A DNA stretch of 64,000 bases from Tagaea sp965279565 (GCA_965279565.1 OZ257249.1:2480001-2544000); one strand, 5' to 3'. Counted from the stretch's first letter, positions 52,849 through 62,411 are shown. Made by a program: numbers and translations. Notes: generated from the sequence alone by a model not told the origin.

Positions 52849-54072
52849 ATGAAGATCGTCGATATCCGCACCTTCCTGATGCAGGTGGATGCGCCCAATC
52901 TCCGAAGCTGGGCTTCCGACGGCTCGTTCGGGCACGAGAAGTCGAAGAAAGGGCTGACGGGCACGCGCAACTGGTTGTTCGTCAAGGTCTATACGGACGA
53001 GGGCATCGTCGGCATCGGGGAATGCAGCGGCTGGCCGCGCGTCATCGAGACGGCCGTGCAGGACCTGAAGTCGATCCTGGTCGGGCAGGACCCGATGCAT
53101 ATCGAGCGCCTGTGGCAGAAGATGATGAGCGCGCTGATGGCCCACGGCATGCTGGGCACGGTCGGCGGCGGCGCCATGACCGGCATCGACATGGCGCTGT
53201 GGGACATCAAGGGCAAGGCGCTGAACACGCCCGTCTGGAATCTGCTTGGCGGCAAGCTGCGCGACAAGATCCGCATCTACGCCCATGCCAACACCGTCGA
53301 GGTGGCGCTCGACCTCAAGAAGCGCGGAATCACGGCGATCAAGTGCGGCGGCGTCTCCAATCCGGTGCGCAAGGTCGCGGAACTGCGCGAGGCGATCGGC
53401 GACGAGATGGACCTGATGATCGACCTGCACGGTCCGCCGTGGTTGACGCCGGCAGACGCGGCCCAGGTCGCTCGAGCACTCGAGCCCTACAGGCTGATGT
53501 TCGTCGAAGACCCGATCGCGCCCGAGAATCTCGACGGTTACCGCCGCATCCGCGACGCGGCCAACGTGACGCTTGCCGGCGGCGAGCGCATGGCGACGAT
53601 CTACGGGCTGCGCGACCTGATCGAGAAGGATCTCGTCGACGTCGTCCAACCCGACACGGGCCGGGCCGGCGGCATCACGCAGATGAAAAAGATCGCCGCA
53701 ATGGCCGAAGCACACCACATCATGATGGCGCCGCACTCGGGCTCGCTGGGACCGGTCGCCGAGTATGCGGCGCTGCACGTGCTTGCCGCGATCCCCAACG
53801 CGCTGATCCTCGAGCGCATCGAGGACGACTGGGCGGGTCGCGCGCAGACCGTCGTCCCGCATCCGGTCCAGAAGGACGGCTATCTCGAAGTCCCGAACAA
53901 GCCGGGTCTCGGCGTGGATATCGACGAGGAATTCGTTGCGCGCTATCCCAGCGAATGCAACGTTTCCAACCCGGGTAAGTCGACCGATGCATCCTATGCG
54001 GCCGGTACGTCCGACGAGCACGTCTACGTGCAGACTCGCGTGCGCCGCGGGATCTATTTCGCGAAGGATTGA
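52849..54072 (+). CDS. Enolase-superfamily dehydratase 2 (galactonate/mannonate dehydratase-like)
   Basis: A 407-residue mandelate racemase/muconate lactonizing-type enzyme. The Asp-x-His pair IDLHG near residue 193, the acids in FVEDPIAPEN and AGGERM, QPDTGRAGG and the second base in MAPHSGSLGP match aldonate dehydratases such as D-galactonate dehydratase, which yield 2-keto-3-deoxy acids. The KxK position reads IKCGG, lacking the second Lys. A C-terminal extension of about 35 residues (after PSECNVSNPG) is unusual. GGAG at 52840-52843 overlaps the previous stop, so it is in the importer operon. Confidence 0.87.
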   Translation: MKIVDIRTFLMQVDAPNLRSWASDGSFGHEKSKKGLTGTRNWLFVKVYTDEGIVGIGECSGWPRVIETAVQDLKSILVGQDPMHIERLWQKMMSALMAHGMLGTVGGGAMTGIDMALWDIKGKALNTPVWNLLGGKLRDKIRIYAHANTVEVALDLKKRGITAIKCGGVSNPVRKVAELREAIGDEMDLMIDLHGPPWLTPADAAQVARALEPYRLMFVEDPIAPENLDGYRRIRDAANVTLAGGERMATIYGLRDLIEKDLVDVVQPDTGRAGGITQMKKIAAMAEAHHIMMAPHSGSLGPVAEYAALHVLAAIPNALILERIEDDWAGRAQTVVPHPVQKDGYLEVPNKPGLGVDIDEEFVARYPSECNVSNPGKSTDASYAAGTSDEHVYVQTRVRRGIYFAKD

Positions 54073-54075
54073 ACC

Positions 54076-54798
54076 ATGACGAAGAAGCTTTCCGATGCCA
54101 CGCGCAAGGCGCTCATGGGCGTGAGCACCGCCACGCTGTGCACCGCCCTGTTCAAGCGCGGCCTGCGCAACCAGTTCATCCAGGACGTGCGTCCGCTGAA
54201 CGCCAACCTGCCGAACATGGTCGGCGAGGCCTATACGCTGCGCTATATCCCGGCTCGCGAGGACCTGAACCAGATCACCGTGTTCCAGGACCGCAGCCAT
54301 CCGCAGCGCAAGGCGGTCGAGGAATGCCCGCCGGGCAGCGTGATGGTCATCGACAGCCGCAAGGACGCGCGCGCGGCCTCGGCCGGCGGCATCCTCGTGA
54401 CGCGCCTGATGAAGCGCGGGGCGGCCGGTGTCGTCACCGACGGCGGCTTCCGCGATTCGCCCGAGATCGGCGAGATGACGTTCCCGGCCTATCACAGCCG
54501 CCCGTCGGCCCCGACGAACCTGACGCTCCACCAGGCCATCGACATCAACGTGCCGATCGGCTGCGGCGACGCGGCCGTGTGGCCGGGCGACGTCGTGGTC
54601 GGCGACCGCGAAGGCGTGATCGTCATTCCCGCGCACCTCGCCGACGAAATCGCCGCCGAGGCGACCGAGATGACCGTGTTCGAGGATTTCGTCATCGACA
54701 TGGTCCAGCAGGGTCGTTCGATCCTTGGCCTCTATCCGCCGACGGAAGAGAAGTCGAAGACGGACTTCGCGGTCTGGCGCAAGGCCAAGGGCAGGTGA
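54076..54798 (+). CDS. RraA-family protein (HMG/CHA-type aldolase or regulator)
   Basis: A 240-residue RraA-fold protein. The signature AGGILVTRLMKRGAAGVVTDGGFRDSPEI (about residues 98-127) carries the metal- and substrate-binding Asp and Arg of 4-hydroxy-4-methyl-2-oxoglutarate aldolases; GCGDAAVWPGDVVVGDREGVIVIP is also standard. RraA relatives either cleave 4-hydroxy-4-carboxy oxoacids or, in enterics, inhibit RNase E. In a sugar-acid operon next to a dehydratase, a lyase acting on its keto-acid product is the better guess. It lies 3 nt after the dehydratase and overlaps the next gene by 4 nt. Confidence 0.85.
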   Translation: MTKKLSDATRKALMGVSTATLCTALFKRGLRNQFIQDVRPLNANLPNMVGEAYTLRYIPAREDLNQITVFQDRSHPQRKAVEECPPGSVMVIDSRKDARAASAGGILVTRLMKRGAAGVVTDGGFRDSPEIGEMTFPAYHSRPSAPTNLTLHQAIDINVPIGCGDAAVWPGDVVVGDREGVIVIPAHLADEIAAEATEMTVFEDFVIDMVQQGRSILGLYPPTEEKSKTDFAVWRKAKGR

Positions 54799-55805
54799 CG
54801 GTCCGCCCGGTCGTCTGGGGCGTCCTCGGGGCCGCGCGCATCGCGACCACGCGGGTCGTTCCGGGCATGAAGACCAGCGCGCTGTGCGACATGCGCGCGT
54901 TCGCCGCACGCGACCTTGCGCGCGCGCGGGCGGCAAGTTCCGCGATGGGCATGCCGAAGGCCTATGGCAGCTACGAAGAGCTGCTCGCCGATCCCGAGAT
55001 CGAGGCGATCTACAACCCGCTGCCCAACCATCTGCACGTGCCGTGGACGATCCGCGCCATGGAAGCCGGCAAGCACGTGCTGTGCGAGAAGCCGATCGCG
55101 CTGACGGCGGCGGAAGCCGAAGCGCTGGTCGACGCGCGGACACGGACCGGCAAGCTCGTCGCCGAGGCCTTCATGGTCCGCTTCCATCCGCAGTGGCTGC
55201 GGGTGCGCGAGATCGTGCGCAGCGGCGAGATCGGCGAGTTGCGAAGCATCGCCACGCAGTTCTGCTACAACAATCCGGATCCGGCCAACATCCGCAACAT
55301 GGCGGAGATCGGCGGTGGGGGCCTCTATGACATCGGCTGCTACGCGATCCTGACGGCGCGTTTCGTTTTCGGCGGCGAGCCGTCGCGCGTCGTCTCGCTG
55401 ATCGACCGCGATCCGGCCACGAAGATCGACCGCGTCACCGGCGGCATGGCGGAGTTCGCCGGCGGGCGGCAGCTCGTCTTCACCGTCTCGACGCAGACGG
55501 CGCTCAGCCAACGAGTTCAGATCCTTGGCACCAAGGGTCGGATCGAGCTGCCGGTGCCGTTCAACACGGGCTCGGTCCTGCCGACCAAGGTGCTGGTCGA
55601 CGACTGCCGCGATCTCTTCGGCGGCGGCCTGCGTACCGAGACGATCGATCCGTGCGACCAGTACGGTCTGCAGGGCGAGGCGTTCTCGCGCGCGGTGCGC
55701 GGGCTCGCCCCGCTCGAATGGCCGATCGAGGACGCGATCGCGAACATGCGCGTGATCGACGCCCTCTACCGTTCGGCCGAGACCGGAAGCTGGGAACGGC
55801 CCTGA
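54795..55805 (+). CDS. Gfo/Idh/MocA-family NAD(P)-dependent oxidoreductase
   Basis: A 336-residue enzyme with an N-terminal Rossmann domain (WGVLGAARIATTRVVPGM), the conserved YNPLPNHLHVPWTIRAMEAGKHVLCEKPIAL whose EKP Lys is catalytic, and a C-terminal alpha/beta domain with GGGGLYDIGCYAI. The family oxidises or reduces sugars, inositols and aldoses, such as glucose-fructose oxidoreductase. GTG 54795 overlaps the RraA-gene stop (GTGA). It ends one base before the opposite dehydratase gene and closes the importer operon. Confidence 0.88.
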   Translation: MTVRPVVWGVLGAARIATTRVVPGMKTSALCDMRAFAARDLARARAASSAMGMPKAYGSYEELLADPEIEAIYNPLPNHLHVPWTIRAMEAGKHVLCEKPIALTAAEAEALVDARTRTGKLVAEAFMVRFHPQWLRVREIVRSGEIGELRSIATQFCYNNPDPANIRNMAEIGGGGLYDIGCYAILTARFVFGGEPSRVVSLIDRDPATKIDRVTGGMAEFAGGRQLVFTVSTQTALSQRVQILGTKGRIELPVPFNTGSVLPTKVLVDDCRDLFGGGLRTETIDPCDQYGLQGEAFSRAVRGLAPLEWPIEDAIANMRVIDALYRSAETGSWERP

Positions 55806-55806
55806 G

Positions 55807-56982
55807 CTAGACGTACGCCGTCGAGCCGTCCGGTTTCTTCGTGACCTTGCGTTCCCAGTGGATGTAGCCGTCCTTCTTGAGGACTTCCTCGTCGATCTCC
55901 ACGCCCCAGCCCGGACGGTCCGGGCGCAGTTCGAGATAACCGTCCTTCGGCAGGTAGGGATCGCGCACGTAGGGCGCGCCTTCCGACTTGGCCTTCTGGT
56001 CGTCGTAGTTGACGCCGTGCGGCAGGCGATATTCGAGGATCCGGAAGTTGGGTTGCGCCGCGCTGAAATGCACGTTCACGGCCGTGGCGAGTGGACCCAT
56101 CGGGTTGTGCGGCGCCACGGTCACGTAGTGCGCCTCGGCGATCGCGGCGATCTTGCGCATCTCGAGCAGTCCGCCGACCACGCAGATGTCGGGCTGGATG
56201 ATGTCGGCACCACCGACGCTGAGCAGGCGCAGGAACTCGAACCGGCTGTAGAGCGATTCGCCGGTGGCGAGCGTGCAGGTCAGCTGGCGGCGCACCTCGC
56301 CCCACACCTCGACATTCTCGGGGCGCAGCGGCTCCTCGAAGAACAGCGGGTCGTAGGGGGCGAGCGCGTTGCCGAGCTGGATCGCCTGCTTGGGCTCGAA
56401 GATCTTGGCATGCGCGTCGAAGGCGATCTCGTAGTCCGAGCGCACGGTCTCGCGCACCTGACGGAAATACTCGGCACTCGTGCGCACGACCTCGCCCCAG
56501 CGCTGGGTGTGGATGTCGCCGCGGAACGGGCTCAGCTTGAAGGCCGTGATGCCCCAGCCCTTGTTGAGCGCGTCGAGCTGCTCGCGCGCGATCGCCGGAT
56601 CCGGGGCGGTGTAGACGCCGGCATAGACGCGGATCTTGTCGCGCGCGTTGCCGCCCAGCAGCATGTAGACGGGCACGCCCAGCGCCTTGGCCGAGATGTC
56701 CCACAGGCAGTGGTCGATCGCCGAGAAGGCGGCGAGATGCAGCGCACCCGGCGGGAAGCGCGTCTGCTGGAGCAGGTAGAGCATCAGGTACTCGATCCGC
56801 CGCGGGTCCTGGCCGCCCAGGAACGTCGCGAGATATTCGAGCAGCGGCAGCAGCGCGCGGTCGGGACCGTGGTTGTAGCATTCGCCCCAGCCGGTGATGC
56901 CCTCGTCCGTGTCGATCGCGACGATGACGCGCGGGCGGTCCTTGTCGCGCGTCATGAACGCACGCAGTTTCGTGATCTTCAT
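55807..56982 (-). CDS. Enolase-superfamily dehydratase 3 (galactonate dehydratase-like)
   Basis: A 391-residue mandelate racemase-type enzyme, distinct from the one at 52849. GWGECYNHGP is in the capping domain. The barrel shows AFKLSPF, the Asp-x-His pair in IAFDAHAK near residue 190, FFEEPLRPEN, ATGESLYSR, IIQPDICVVGG and the base-bearing VAPHNPMGPLATA. This is the D-galactonate dehydratase pattern. The exact aldonate is unknown. It converges with the oxidoreductase gene with a single base between stops and starts at ATG 56982, 29 nt beyond the end of the secretion adaptor gene. Confidence 0.88.
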   Translation of the reverse strand: MKITKLRAFMTRDKDRPRVIVAIDTDEGITGWGECYNHGPDRALLPLLEYLATFLGGQDPRRIEYLMLYLLQQTRFPPGALHLAAFSAIDHCLWDISAKALGVPVYMLLGGNARDKIRVYAGVYTAPDPAIAREQLDALNKGWGITAFKLSPFRGDIHTQRWGEVVRTSAEYFRQVRETVRSDYEIAFDAHAKIFEPKQAIQLGNALAPYDPLFFEEPLRPENVEVWGEVRRQLTCTLATGESLYSRFEFLRLLSVGGADIIQPDICVVGGLLEMRKIAAIAEAHYVTVAPHNPMGPLATAVNVHFSAAQPNFRILEYRLPHGVNYDDQKAKSEGAPYVRDPYLPKDGYLELRPDRPGWGVEIDEEVLKKDGYIHWERKVTKKPDGSTAYV

Positions 56983-57010
56983 GTTTCCTCCAGCAGTGCG
57001 AGCGCGACGG

Positions 57011-58342
57011 CTATTTCTCGTGGAACGCCGAATCCAGCGCCTTGTAGACCGGGTTCAGAAGATAGCGCAGCACGGTGCGTTCGTCCGTCTTGATGTCGGC
57101 CAGCACGGTCATGCCCGGCAGGACGAGATTGCGCTTCGGATCGTCGCCGACATGGTCCTTCTCCAGCGCCACGAGCGCCTTGTAGAAGGGCCGGCCCTGC
57201 GGGTCGACGATGGTCGAGGCCGAAAGATAGGTGAGCGTGCCGGGCACCGAGCCGAAGCGCGCGAAGTCGTAGGTCGAGACCTTTACCGACACCGGCTGGC
57301 CGATGCGGACCTGCCCGATATCGGAGGGCTGCAGACGCGCCTCGACGATCAGCTCGCGGCCCATCGGCACGAGGTCCAGCAGCGGCCCGCCGGGCGGCAC
57401 GACGCCGCCTTCGGTGCGCACGCGCATTTCCTTGACCACGCCGCGTACGGGGGCGGTCACCGTCGTGCGTGCCACGCGGTCGTCGAGGCGCACGCGCGCC
57501 TCCTCGACCTGGCGCAGCTCGGACGTGACGGTACCGAGTTCGCGCATCGCGTCGGCGGACAGGCGCGTGTCGAGTTCGACGAGACGCTGCTCGGCCTCGC
57601 CGATCGACTCGCGCGCGCGGCCGATATTGACCAGCACGGTCGACAGTTCGCCCTGTACGCGGTTCATCTCGCGCTGCACGTCGAGCAGCGTGATACGCGA
57701 ATTGAGCCCCTGATCGGTCAGGCGCTGGCGCATGTCGAGCGCCTCGCCGGTGATCCGGATCTGGCGCTGCAGCGTCTGCTGCTGGCCGAGCAGCGCTTCG
57801 AGATCGGCGCGCCTTCCGGCGAGCTGGCGTTCGAGCACGGCACGCTGGCTGGCACGCGCGCGCTCCTGCGTCAGCAGGATCGCGGCCTGGTCGGCCGACA
57901 GGCCCAGCTCGCCGCTTTCCGCGAGCTTCGCCGCGCGTCCGTCGGCGAAGGCGCGCAGGCGCTCGGCCTGCAGGCGCAGGCTCGCCTCGCGCGAGGCGAG
58001 CTGGTCGCGCTCGGCTGTCGCCGCGGTCCGGTCGATCTCGACCAGCATCTGGCGCGCTTCGACGATGTCGCCCTCGCGCACGCCGATCCTGGCGACGATG
58101 CCGCCTTCGAGATGCTGGATCGTCAGCACGTTGCCGGCGGGCACGATCTCGCCCGCACCCTGCGCCACCTGCGGAACTGTCGTCGTCGCGGCCCACGCGA
58201 CCGCAAGACCGATCATCGCCGCGGCGAGCCAGACGGCCGCGCGCATCAGCCAGGGTGCACCACCTTCCTCGAGATGGATCGCCAGCGTCAGGTAGCGGAT
58301 GCGGGAAGGGTCGGCCGGCAGGGCCGGGACTTTGGCGGTCAT
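57011..58342 (-). CDS. Type I secretion periplasmic adaptor (HlyD/LapC family)
   Basis: A 443-residue adaptor with one membrane helix (about 32-55, MRAAVWLAAAMIGLAVAWA), a lipoyl half (IQHLEGGIVARIGVREGDIVEA), a long coiled coil over about residues 95-290, the second lipoyl half (TVTAPVRGVVKEMRVRTEGGVVPPGG) and the HlyD C-terminal signature PGMTVLADIKTDERTVLRYLLNPV. It links the inner-membrane ABC exporter to a TolC-type channel, which is not encoded here. It is the last gene of the three-gene export operon; its ATG overlaps the stop of the second ABC gene. Confidence 0.94.
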   Translation of the reverse strand: MTAKVPALPADPSRIRYLTLAIHLEEGGAPWLMRAAVWLAAAMIGLAVAWAATTTVPQVAQGAGEIVPAGNVLTIQHLEGGIVARIGVREGDIVEARQMLVEIDRTAATAERDQLASREASLRLQAERLRAFADGRAAKLAESGELGLSADQAAILLTQERARASQRAVLERQLAGRRADLEALLGQQQTLQRQIRITGEALDMRQRLTDQGLNSRITLLDVQREMNRVQGELSTVLVNIGRARESIGEAEQRLVELDTRLSADAMRELGTVTSELRQVEEARVRLDDRVARTTVTAPVRGVVKEMRVRTEGGVVPPGGPLLDLVPMGRELIVEARLQPSDIGQVRIGQPVSVKVSTYDFARFGSVPGTLTYLSASTIVDPQGRPFYKALVALEKDHVGDDPKRNLVLPGMTVLADIKTDERTVLRYLLNPVYKALDSAFHEK

Positions 58343-60537
58343 CTGATGGCTCCGAGGAAGGAGGTCGCGGCATTGTCGCCGGCGGCGCGCATCTGCGCGA
58401 TGCGCCCGCCGTCGAACGTCGCCACGCGGTCGCAGATCGCGAGATGGCTGGGGCGGTGGGTGACGAGAATGATGGTCTGCTTGCCCTTGCGCCGGCGCAG
58501 CGTCTCGATGAGGGCGGCGTCGCCGCGCTCGTCGAGCCACTGGCCCGGCTCGTCGAGCAGCAGCACCGAAGAAGGCCGCAGATAGACGCGCGCCAGCGCC
58601 AGGCGCTGGAGGAGTCCGGCGGGAATTTCGCGCTCCGCGCGATCGCCGAGCTGCGTGTCGATCCCGTGCTTGAGCGCCATCACGTCTTCCAGCGCGCCCG
58701 CGTCAGCAAGCGCCGTGTTCAGGTCCTGCGTGCTGGCGGTCGCGGATGCCAGACGCAGATTCTGCGCGATCGTGCCGTAGAAGAGATGGCGGTTCTGCGG
58801 CGCGTAGGTGACCGCGAGGCGAAGCTCGGCCGGCGTCATCTGGCGGATGTCGAGCCCGTCGAGCATCACCGTGCCGGCCTGCGGCTGGTAGAGGCCGGCC
58901 ATCACCTTGAGCGCCGTCGACTTGCCCGCACCCGAATGGCCGGCGAGGCCGACCATCTCGCCCGGCTTGACCGCGAGGTCGACGCCGAGAAGGGCCGGCT
59001 CGGCCTCCGCGCGGTAGCGCAGCGACACGCGATTGAGCGTGATCTGGCCGCGGAACACGCGCTGGACGACGGCCGGTGCCGCGCGGTCCGTAAGTTCGGG
59101 CTTGAGCCGGAGAAGCCCGTCGATCTGCGCCAGCCCCTGACGGATCTGGGTCAGGCGCGACAGCGTGGCGATGCCGAGCTGCAGCGGCGCGAGCACACGC
59201 CAGGTCAGCGCCATGACGCCGACGAGTGCGCCGACCGTCATGCTCGCGTCGATGATGCGCGCGGCCCCCCAGACGAGAACGAGGGCGCCAGCGAGCATCG
59301 TTAGCCCCTGCGCGACCGTCTGCAGGAGCGCGCCGACTTCCTGCGCCTTGCGCCCTTCGCCCACGCTTGCGGCGGACGCCGCGCGGAAGCGTTCGAGCCA
59401 GGTGGCGGTGGCGCCGATCTGCTTGATCGCGCGCAGGTTGGAGACGATCTCGACGGCCAGCGCATGGCGCTGGGCACGCGCGCGGCTGGCGCGCTGGGTG
59501 CCCGCCTGCTGGACGTGGCTGCCGACATAGCCGATCAGCAGCAGCAAGGCCCCCAGCACGAACGGGACGGCGACGAGCGGCCCGCCGAGCCACGCGATGA
59601 CGATGAGGAAGACGAACAGGAAGGGCAGGTCGAGCGCCACGCCGGCGAGCGGCCCGGTGAAGAACTCGCGCACCGTCTCGAACTCCTTGAGGCGCGCGAG
59701 CTGCGTGCCGACGGGCGCACCTTCGAGAAATCCGACCGGCAGGCGCAGCAGATGGCGCAGGACCGCGACCGAGACGAGCCTTTCGACTCTGGCACCGACA
59801 TAGGCGAGCAGCCGGCCGCGCACGCTGCGCATCAGGAAGTCGAACACGAACACGACGCCCACGCCGATCGTCAGGTCGCGCAGCAGGGCCGGCGACTGGT
59901 TGCCGATCACCTTGTCGAACACCGCCATCGAGAAGAGCGGGAAGGCGAGTGCCAGCAGGTCGGTGAACAGCGTGATGAGCGCCAGCTGCCCGGCGATCGG
60001 CCGGAAGCGCTGGAGGAGGCGTTCGACGAACGATCCCTGCTGGAGGGCCTCGTCGCGTGCCGTCTCGATCGCCTCGACGAGGAAGACCTGTCCGGAGACC
60101 GTGCTTTCGTGCGCGTCGCGCTCGACGGCGGCCACGCCGTCGAACACGCGCAGACGCGTGCCGTCGCGCGACAGCAGGACGCAGGGCCGTCCGCCGTCGA
60201 CGACGAGACACGGCAGCAGGCGCGGATCGAGAACGGCGACGCGCCGGTCGTAGGGCCGCGTCGCGTAGGAAAGCTCGGCAAGCACGTTGCGCAGCCCGTC
60301 GAGATCGAGATGCGAGGTGAAGTGCGGCAGCGCTTCGACAAGTACGCGCGGATCGCCGCGCCAGCCCAGTGCCGTCAGCAGCGGCATCAGGCATGCGGCG
60401 AAGGGCGAGGCGGCCTGGAAGGCCTCGAGATGGCCTCGGCGCAACTCGTCGGCAAGCGTCTCGTTGCGCATCACTTCGATGCGCGGACGCCCGCCGCCGG
60501 CGGGGCCGGGCAGGGCGGGGGGAAGCGGGTCGCTCAT
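58339..60537 (-). CDS. Type I secretion ABC protein with C39-like domain (catalytic partner)
   Basis: A 732-residue exporter half. The N-terminal 140 residues resemble a C39 peptidase fold but lack the catalytic Cys (AASPFAACLMPLL) and the later His, as in HlyB-like substrate-recognition domains. The membrane domain covers about 165-455. In the ATPase domain Walker A (GHSGAGKST, Lys near 539), Q-loop (YAPQNRHLFYG), Walker B (VLLLDEP) and H-loop His (LVTHRPS) are intact, but the signature motif reads IPAGLLQR instead of LSGGQ. Start and stop both overlap neighbours by 4 nt. It probably pairs with the preceding gene product. Confidence 0.93.
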   Translation of the reverse strand: MSDPLPPALPGPAGGGRPRIEVMRNETLADELRRGHLEAFQAASPFAACLMPLLTALGWRGDPRVLVEALPHFTSHLDLDGLRNVLAELSYATRPYDRRVAVLDPRLLPCLVVDGGRPCVLLSRDGTRLRVFDGVAAVERDAHESTVSGQVFLVEAIETARDEALQQGSFVERLLQRFRPIAGQLALITLFTDLLALAFPLFSMAVFDKVIGNQSPALLRDLTIGVGVVFVFDFLMRSVRGRLLAYVGARVERLVSVAVLRHLLRLPVGFLEGAPVGTQLARLKEFETVREFFTGPLAGVALDLPFLFVFLIVIAWLGGPLVAVPFVLGALLLLIGYVGSHVQQAGTQRASRARAQRHALAVEIVSNLRAIKQIGATATWLERFRAASAASVGEGRKAQEVGALLQTVAQGLTMLAGALVLVWGAARIIDASMTVGALVGVMALTWRVLAPLQLGIATLSRLTQIRQGLAQIDGLLRLKPELTDRAAPAVVQRVFRGQITLNRVSLRYRAEAEPALLGVDLAVKPGEMVGLAGHSGAGKSTALKVMAGLYQPQAGTVMLDGLDIRQMTPAELRLAVTYAPQNRHLFYGTIAQNLRLASATASTQDLNTALADAGALEDVMALKHGIDTQLGDRAEREIPAGLLQRLALARVYLRPSSVLLLDEPGQWLDERGDAALIETLRRRKGKQTIILVTHRPSHLAICDRVATFDGGRIAQMRAAGDNAATSFLGAIR

Positions 60538-62192
60538 CGCTTGTCCGCCTCGCGCTCGTGGAAGCGGCCGTCGCGAAGTTCGTAGACCCGGTCGGCCAGG
60601 CGCAGCACCGAAGGCTGGTAGCTGACCAGCACCAGCGTGCTGTTGCCCTTGATGTCGCGCAGCAGTTCGAGCAGCCGGTCGTTGGAATCGTGGTCGAGAC
60701 CGTTGTTGCCCTCGTCGAACAGCACGACGCGCGGCTCGTCGGCCAGTGCCCGCACGATCGCGATGCGCTGGCGCACGCCGCCGGGCAGGGTCTCGCTTTC
60801 GCCGATCTCGGTCTCGTAGCCCTGCGGCTGGGCCGCGACATAGCGGTCGAGCCCGAGGCGCGCCGACAGGTCGAGTGCGGCGTCGACGATCGGGCCGCGG
60901 CGGAACATGGTGAGATTGTCGATCAGCGACCCGTGGAACACGGTGCCCTGGCGCGGCAGCAGGCCGATCTCGGTCGGGCCGGGCCGCGGATGGCCGGCAC
61001 CCAGTGCCTGCCCGTCATAGAGGATCGCCCCCGCCTTCGGGCGCACGAGCCCGGCCAGCATCGACAGCACGGTCGACCGCCCGCTGCCGTTGTCCGCGAC
61101 GATCGCGACGCATTCGCCGGCCGCGACCTTCAGGTTGGCGCCGTGCAGGATGTTCTTGCCGCCGGGATAGGCGAAGTCGACGTTGCGCAGTTCGATCTCG
61201 CCGCGGTCGAGGCGCGGTCCGCCGGTCTTGCCGCGGCCGGGCTCGAACGGGATGTCGGCCAGCGCCTTCAGCCGTTCGCGCGCGATGCGGATTCCCTGGA
61301 AGTTCGTCCAGATGCCCATCGCGCGCATCAGCGGCTGCAGCGTGCGGCCCGCCAGCAGCGAGCAGCAGGCGAGCTGGCCCACCGTCATGTCGCCGGCGAG
61401 CACCAGCGTGGCGCCGTATGCGAGCACCGCGACGACGGCGAGGTTCGAGAACAGGCTGCCCAGCGTCTGGGAAAGGTTGGAAAGATTGGTCACGCGGTGG
61501 GCACCCGCGGCGGCCGTGTCCATCAGGCGCTCGTAGCGCCGCATCATCTGGCGCTCCATCGTCAGCGCCTTCACCGTCGTGATGCCGGTCAGCACCTCGA
61601 TCATGAAGCTGGTGCGCCGGTCGTCGGACCGGGCGCGTTCGCCGATCGCGTCGCGCAGGCGCCCGCCGACGGCAAGGGCCGCGATCGCGAAGGCGGCGAA
61701 GACCGCGACCGTCACCCAGACCAGCGGGCCGCCGATCACCCAGATGAGGCCGGCGAAGACCAGCGCGAAGGGCAGGTCGACGAAGATCGTCGCCCCCTGG
61801 TTGGCGTAGAACTCGCGCAGCCGATCGACCGCGCCGAGCCGTTCGAGATGCATGCCGGGTGAGTCGCGCTGGACGGCGGAAAAATCGCCCTCGATCAGGC
61901 GCTGGATGGCCGAACAGCCCGCAGCGTGCTCGTAGCGCGCACCCGCCCAGCCCGCCAGCGCGTTGCGCGTCGCGCGCATGATGCCTTCGCCCACCAGCAC
62001 CGTGGCGAGCAGCACCACGAGCAGGACAAGCGTATCCGCCGCCGCGTTCGGGATGACGCGGTCGTAGACCTGCAGCGTGAAGATCGGCAGGGCCGTCCCC
62101 AGAACGTTGAGGGCGAGCGAAGCCAGCAGCAGCGTCGGGTCGAGCGCCATGCGGAGTCCGGCGCCGACGGGTATCCGGTCGAATTTTGCCAT
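60534..62192 (-). CDS. Type I secretion ABC protein with degenerate ATP site (regulatory partner)
   Basis: A 552-residue exporter half without the C39-like domain. The membrane domain (about 15-300) is typical of type I exporters (LPIFTLQVYDRVIPNAA). In the ATPase domain Walker A reads ADNGSGRST, with Arg near 372 in place of the invariant Lys, and the H-loop His is Tyr (LVSYQPS, near 525). The signature LPGGVRQR and Walker B VVLFDEG are near normal. It should bind but hydrolyse ATP poorly while completing the partner's good site. ATG 62192 fits the family start although its Shine-Dalgarno is poor; an in-frame GTG at 62294 is the alternative. Confidence 0.92.
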   Translation of the reverse strand: MAKFDRIPVGAGLRMALDPTLLLASLALNVLGTALPIFTLQVYDRVIPNAAADTLVLLVVLLATVLVGEGIMRATRNALAGWAGARYEHAAGCSAIQRLIEGDFSAVQRDSPGMHLERLGAVDRLREFYANQGATIFVDLPFALVFAGLIWVIGGPLVWVTVAVFAAFAIAALAVGGRLRDAIGERARSDDRRTSFMIEVLTGITTVKALTMERQMMRRYERLMDTAAAGAHRVTNLSNLSQTLGSLFSNLAVVAVLAYGATLVLAGDMTVGQLACCSLLAGRTLQPLMRAMGIWTNFQGIRIARERLKALADIPFEPGRGKTGGPRLDRGEIELRNVDFAYPGGKNILHGANLKVAAGECVAIVADNGSGRSTVLSMLAGLVRPKAGAILYDGQALGAGHPRPGPTEIGLLPRQGTVFHGSLIDNLTMFRRGPIVDAALDLSARLGLDRYVAAQPQGYETEIGESETLPGGVRQRIAIVRALADEPRVVLFDEGNNGLDHDSNDRLLELLRDIKGNSTLVLVSYQPSVLRLADRVYELRDGRFHEREADKR

Positions 62193-62411
62193 CGGTAGGG
62201 TGTCGTCTCGCCTAGTATGGCCGTCGGCCGGTCGGGGGGAGTTGCGGGGCTCCGGCTTACCCCGGTTCGGGGCGAGTCGAAGATAAGATTCCACGATGGA
62301 GAGTATAGCGCGAAAACTTCACTGTGGACTCAAATCTAAAAAGAATGCATAATTTTATATATCTCATTAAGTAGTTGTTATTGAACAAATTTGCAGAATG
62401 CGAATAGGGTC
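62193..62411. promoter_or_regulatory. Divergent promoter region, secretion operon / giant repeat protein
   Basis: The 219-nt gap separates the exporter operon from the repeat-protein gene. Bases 62280-62400 are strikingly AT-rich for this genome, with runs such as ATAATTTTATATATC near 62350 and TTGAAC near 62379. Such DNA often serves regulated surface-protein promoters or silencing proteins. No exact operator repeat was found. Confidence 0.45.

Noticed and set aside
58339..60537. Active C39 peptidase at the N-terminus of the ABC protein
   Set aside because: The catalytic Cys and His positions are not conserved, so it is called a C39-like recognition domain and not a bacteriocin-processing protease.
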